Positions 61,516-64,000 of a DNA stretch of 64,000 nt are shown in pieces. Below the pieces are notes generated by a model. That model saw only the letters and a list, made by a program, of their open reading frames with translations. It was not told the DNA's origin and ran no database searches. The translations under genes and the position numbers were made by a program. Position 1 is the first letter of the stretch. Each line of letters opens with the position of its first letter. Source of the DNA: Microlunatus elymi (GTDB taxonomy: Bacteria; Actinomycetota; Actinomycetes; Propionibacteriales; Propionibacteriaceae); assembly GCF_007362775.1 (NCBI RefSeq), contig NZ_CP041692.1, positions 1,736,001 through 1,800,000 on the forward strand, read 5' to 3'.

Positions 61516-62898
61516 GTGACTGAGGTACGCACGCTGACCGGATGGGCGCGAACCGCGCCGAGCGCCGCCGAAGTGATCCCGGCCGCCGATCTGGCGATCA
61601 TCCGTACCACGCTGGACCGGGCAAGGACGCAGCGGCGCAGCAACCCTGGCGTTGCGCGCGGCCTGATCGCGCGTGGCCTGGGCCGCAGCTACGGCGACCC
61701 GGCGCAGAACGGCGGCGGCACCGTACTGGACATGAGCGCGTACCGGCAGATCCACAGCATCGACGCCGACACCGGGCTGGCGGTGGTGGATGCCGGTGTT
61801 TCTCTTGATCAACTTCTCCGCACGGCGGTCCGGTTCGGGCTGTGGCTGCCGGTGATGCCGGGCACCCGACAGGTCACGATCGGGGGCGCGATCGGTTCCG
61901 ACGTACACGGCAAGAACCACCACACCGCAGGAAGTTTCGGCAATCACGTCCGTTCGGTGGAGGTGCTGACCGCCGACGGCGAGGTCAGGACCTTGACACC
62001 GGACGGCGATGATCAAGATCTTTTCTGGGCGACCGTCGGCGGCATGGGCCTGACCGGGATCGTGCTTCGTGCCACCGTGGCGTTGAAGAACGTGCCGACC
62101 GCGTACTTCGTGGTGGACAGCGAACGCACCGCCGACCTGGACGAGACGCTGGCGCTCTACAACGACGGCCGAGACGACGACTACGACTACTCGATGGCCT
62201 GGTTCGATTCGATGTCGACAGGTCACCGACTCGGCCGGGCCGCCTTCTCCCGCGGTTCGATCGCCGAGGTTGATCAACTTCCGAAGAAGCTGCGCCGGAA
62301 TCCGTTGAAATTCGACGCACCGCAGTTGATCACGCTGCCGGACCTGTTTCCGAACGGGCTGGCGAACAAGATCACCTTCGGCATGATCAGCAAGGTCTGG
62401 TTCTACAAGACCAGGGCGCACGGACGTGCTCAGATCCAGAACCTGACCTCCTTCTACCACCCACTGGACATGATCGGCGAGTGGAATCGCGCCTACGGCA
62501 GCAGGGGATTCCTGCAGTATCAGTGTCTGCTCCCGTTCGACCGCGAAGATCAACTTCGTGCCATCGTGCGGCGGATCGCCGAGAGCGGCCAGGTCTCGTT
62601 CCTCAACGTGCTGAAGCGGATGGGGCAGGCGAATCGTGCGCCGCTGTCGTTTCCCCGTCCGGGGTGGACGATCACCCTCGACTTCCCGATCGGTGCCGGT
62701 CTGGAACGGCTCTGTGATGATCTTGATGCCATGGTCGCCGAAGCCGACGGCCGGCTCTATCTGGCGAAGGATTCCCGGATGACTCCGGAGTCCTTCGCGG
62801 CCATGTACCCGCGGCTCGACGAGTGGCGCAAGATCAGAAACGCAGTCGACCCGGACCGGGTCCTCGTCTCCGATCAGGCCCGCCGCCTCGGCCTCTGA
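61516..62898 (+). CDS. dprE1: DprE1-like decaprenylphosphoryl-beta-D-ribose oxidase
   Basis: A 460-residue FAD oxidoreductase very similar over its whole length to mycobacterial DprE1, which with DprE2 epimerises decaprenyl-phosphoryl ribose to arabinose for arabinan synthesis. Seen: [17 protein letters not shown] and [20 protein letters not shown] (FAD-binding), [40 protein letters not shown] and [18 protein letters not shown]. The position of the benzothiazinone-target Cys (mycobacterial WNICVDFP) is Thr here. GTG 61516 start. No dprE2 in the window. Confidence 0.92.
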   Translation: MTEVRTLTGWARTAPSAAEVIPAADLAIIRTTLDRARTQRRSNPGVARGLIARGLGRSYGDPAQNGGGTVLDMSAYRQIHSIDADTGLAVVDAGVSLDQLLRTAVRFGLWLPVMPGTRQVTIGGAIGSDVHGKNHHTAGSFGNHVRSVEVLTADGEVRTLTPDGDDQDLFWATVGGMGLTGIVLRATVALKNVPTAYFVVDSERTADLDETLALYNDGRDDDYDYSMAWFDSMSTGHRLGRAAFSRGSIAEVDQLPKKLRRNPLKFDAPQLITLPDLFPNGLANKITFGMISKVWFYKTRAHGRAQIQNLTSFYHPLDMIGEWNRAYGSRGFLQYQCLLPFDREDQLRAIVRRIAESGQVSFLNVLKRMGQANRAPLSFPRPGWTITLDFPIGAGLERLCDDLDAMVAEADGRLYLAKDSRMTPESFAAMYPRLDEWRKIRNAVDPDRVLVSDQARRLGL

Positions 62899-62936
62899 CC
62901 CCGGCCGCCCTGCCGCGGGTCGACGCCCACCACCCA

Positions 62937-63110
62937 AACTCGCGACAACACGAGTTCGGGTTGCCGGGTCTGTCGTCCGAAGCGCTCGAAGTCGCGACAA
63001 CGCGAGTTTGGGCGACAAGATCCGGCTGCCGCCCGCCGGAAGTCGTGTTGTCGCGACTTCGGGTCGTTGCCGGGGTCATTGGGGCTGCGGAAGTCGTGAC
63101 AACACGAGTT
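62937..63110. repeat. four hairpin repeat units before the thioesterase gene
   Basis: Units at 62937-62956 (AACTCG-cgacaaca-CGAGTT), 62989-63008, 63039-63060 (GAAGTCG-tgttgtcg-CGACTTC) and 63090-63110. All share CGACAAC(A/G)CGAG or its reverse complement, with stems of 6-7 bp. They fill most of the 226-bp gap between dprE1 and the next gene. Confidence 0.85.
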
Positions 63111-63124
63111 GCGAAGATGGGGCC

Positions 63125-63967
63125 GTGTTCCAGTACCAGGTGCCCAAGCGCTTCACCGATCTCAACGCCGGCGGGCATGTCGATCATGGGGTGTTGATCG
63201 ACTACCTGCAGGAGGCGCGGACCGAGTTCCTGTTGTCCGCGCCGGGGCCGGTGCCGGCGATGCTGGACAGCGGCGTGCTGGTCACCGGGCACTGGGTCGA
63301 ATACCTGGCGCCGATCGCCTACCGCACACCGACCGTGGACGCCGAGGTCTGGGTCGACCAGGTCGGCGGCGCCCGGTTCTCGATCAGCTACCGGCTGAGT
63401 GACGACGGGGTGCCGGTCGCGCTGGCGCGGACCTTCTGCGTCCCGTACGACCTCGAGGTCGGCGAGCTGCGCCGATTGGCCGCCGACGAGCGCGCCCTGC
63501 TGACTCAGGCGGTGGCCGAACCGGTGTCGGTGCAGCCGCTGGGCAAAGTCAAACCGACCGAGTTGGCACAAGCCCGGCCGATGCCGTTGCGAGTCCGGTG
63601 GGCCGACCTCGACTCCTATCGGCACGTCAACAACGTCAAGTTCTTCGACTACTTCGGCCAGGCCCGGTTGGAGTTGATCGCCGGCGCGGGCCCGTTGCGG
63701 CCGGGTGACCCGTGGGTGGTGGCCCGGCAGGATCTGGACTACCGGCTGCCGATCGACTTCCGCCGCGAGCCCTACCAGGTGCGTACGGGGGTTGCTCGCG
63801 TCGGGACCAGTTCGTGTGAGTTCGTCGCCGACATCGTCGACCCGGCCGACAGGCGCTGTTTCGCCACAGCGCGGTCGGTGCTGGTGTCGGTCGACGAGGC
63901 CGGCCGACCCGAGCCGATCACCGAACCCGTACGCAAGCTGCTCACCGCCCGACAAGCGTCCGATTAG
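63125..63967 (+). CDS. acyl-CoA thioesterase with two hotdog domains
   Basis: A 280-residue protein of two 4HBT-type hotdog halves. The first is VPKRFTDLNAGGHVDHGVLI with DYLQEARTEFL; the second is MPLRVRWADLDSYRHVNNVK with DYFGQARLEL. The RFxDLN/RWxDLDxxxHVNN patterns are the substrate/catalytic loops of YbgC/FadM-type thioesterases, and a tandem pair forms an intramolecular dimer. The GTG start at 63125 gives VFQYQVPKRF; upstream in-frame codons run through hairpin repeats. It hydrolyses acyl-CoA of unknown chain type. Confidence 0.9.
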   Translation: MFQYQVPKRFTDLNAGGHVDHGVLIDYLQEARTEFLLSAPGPVPAMLDSGVLVTGHWVEYLAPIAYRTPTVDAEVWVDQVGGARFSISYRLSDDGVPVALARTFCVPYDLEVGELRRLAADERALLTQAVAEPVSVQPLGKVKPTELAQARPMPLRVRWADLDSYRHVNNVKFFDYFGQARLELIAGAGPLRPGDPWVVARQDLDYRLPIDFRREPYQVRTGVARVGTSSCEFVADIVDPADRRCFATARSVLVSVDEAGRPEPITEPVRKLLTARQASD

Positions 63968-63990
63968 GCTCGGCCGGACCGCGGTGGAAT

Positions 63991-63997
63991 CAAGGAG
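63991..63997 (+). promoter_or_regulatory. Shine-Dalgarno of a gene starting beyond the window
   Basis: AAGGAGG three bases before the window end, 24 bp after the thioesterase stop. A plus-strand gene very probably starts just outside the window. Confidence 0.5.
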
Positions 63998-64000
63998 GAA

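Noticed and set aside
62937-63110. CRISPR array reading of the four hairpin units
   Set aside because: Units vary in sequence and orientation, spacers differ in length, and no cas genes are present.

Overview
The window is high-GC DNA from an actinobacterium. The support is MurT/GatD lipid II amidation, a WhiB-like protein, an ECF42 sigma factor with its YCII partner, a SsbB-like protein, a DprE1 orthologue and an actinomycete-type integrative element. Gene style (GlpD, a LacI-controlled trehalose-type ABC cluster, rhamnose catabolism) would suit Propionibacteriales such as a Microlunatus-like Propionibacteriaceae. That placement is inference only.

Left host segment (1-3364): an SDR divergent from a LysR regulator, an NAD(P)-binding SDR-like protein behind three ~23-bp repeats, and a secreted excalibur protein. 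Accessory region (3365-16848): an actinomycete integrative and conjugative element (AICE) in tRNA-Lys(CTT), bounded by a perfect 38-bp direct repeat that is the 3' half of the tRNA. Its right part is the core: GntR repressor, Pra-like activator, a small conserved protein, a WhiB-like protein, TraB-type FtsK/SpoIIIE translocase, RepSA-type rolling-circle initiator, Xis and tyrosine integrase, running as overlapping genes towards attR. Its left part is cargo: several single-TM proteins with an extracytoplasmic or cytoplasmic beta-rich domain, a frameshifted DUF6650-like gene, an IS481-family insertion with 14-bp target duplication, and a two-gene NUDIX cassette. A second IS with doubled terminal repeats sits just upstream of the tRNA-Lys gene (about 16937-18316).

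Right host segment (18331-64000): PYROXD2-like oxidoreductase, GatD-MurT, GlpD, ECF42 sigma plus YCII protein, membrane protein, sugar isomerase/epimerase-like protein, alpha/beta hydrolase divergent from an AraC regulator, tRNA-His, Orn, tRNA-Arg, PrsW protease and SsbB-like SSB. Next is a LacI-regulated sugar operon (binding protein, two permeases, ThuA-like, Gfo/Idh/MocA; no ATPase gene), then monomeric isocitrate dehydrogenase divergent from EttA, a membrane protein, an F420-dependent-type NADP oxidoreductase, a 977-residue FAD/Fe-S oxidase, MarR, acyl-CoA synthetase, an MFS exporter and a methyltransferase. The window ends with a LacI-controlled rhamnose operon (isomerase, aldolase/dehydrogenase fusion, kinase), a frameshifted arginase-family gene, a TPR protein, DprE1 and a double-hotdog thioesterase.

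Beyond genes, the window is rich in small structured DNA: long inverted repeats between icd and ettA and between rhaI and rhaD, a TTCGAC-GCTCAGG repeat translated as part of the rhamnulokinase N-terminus, a cluster of four hairpin units before the thioesterase, a dispersed GGTGCGCGGGAAC family, and a strong excess of TTGATCA/GATCATG words that overrides the GC-ending codon preference. Coordinates of starts are my choices from ribosome-binding sites and family alignment; no database search was run.
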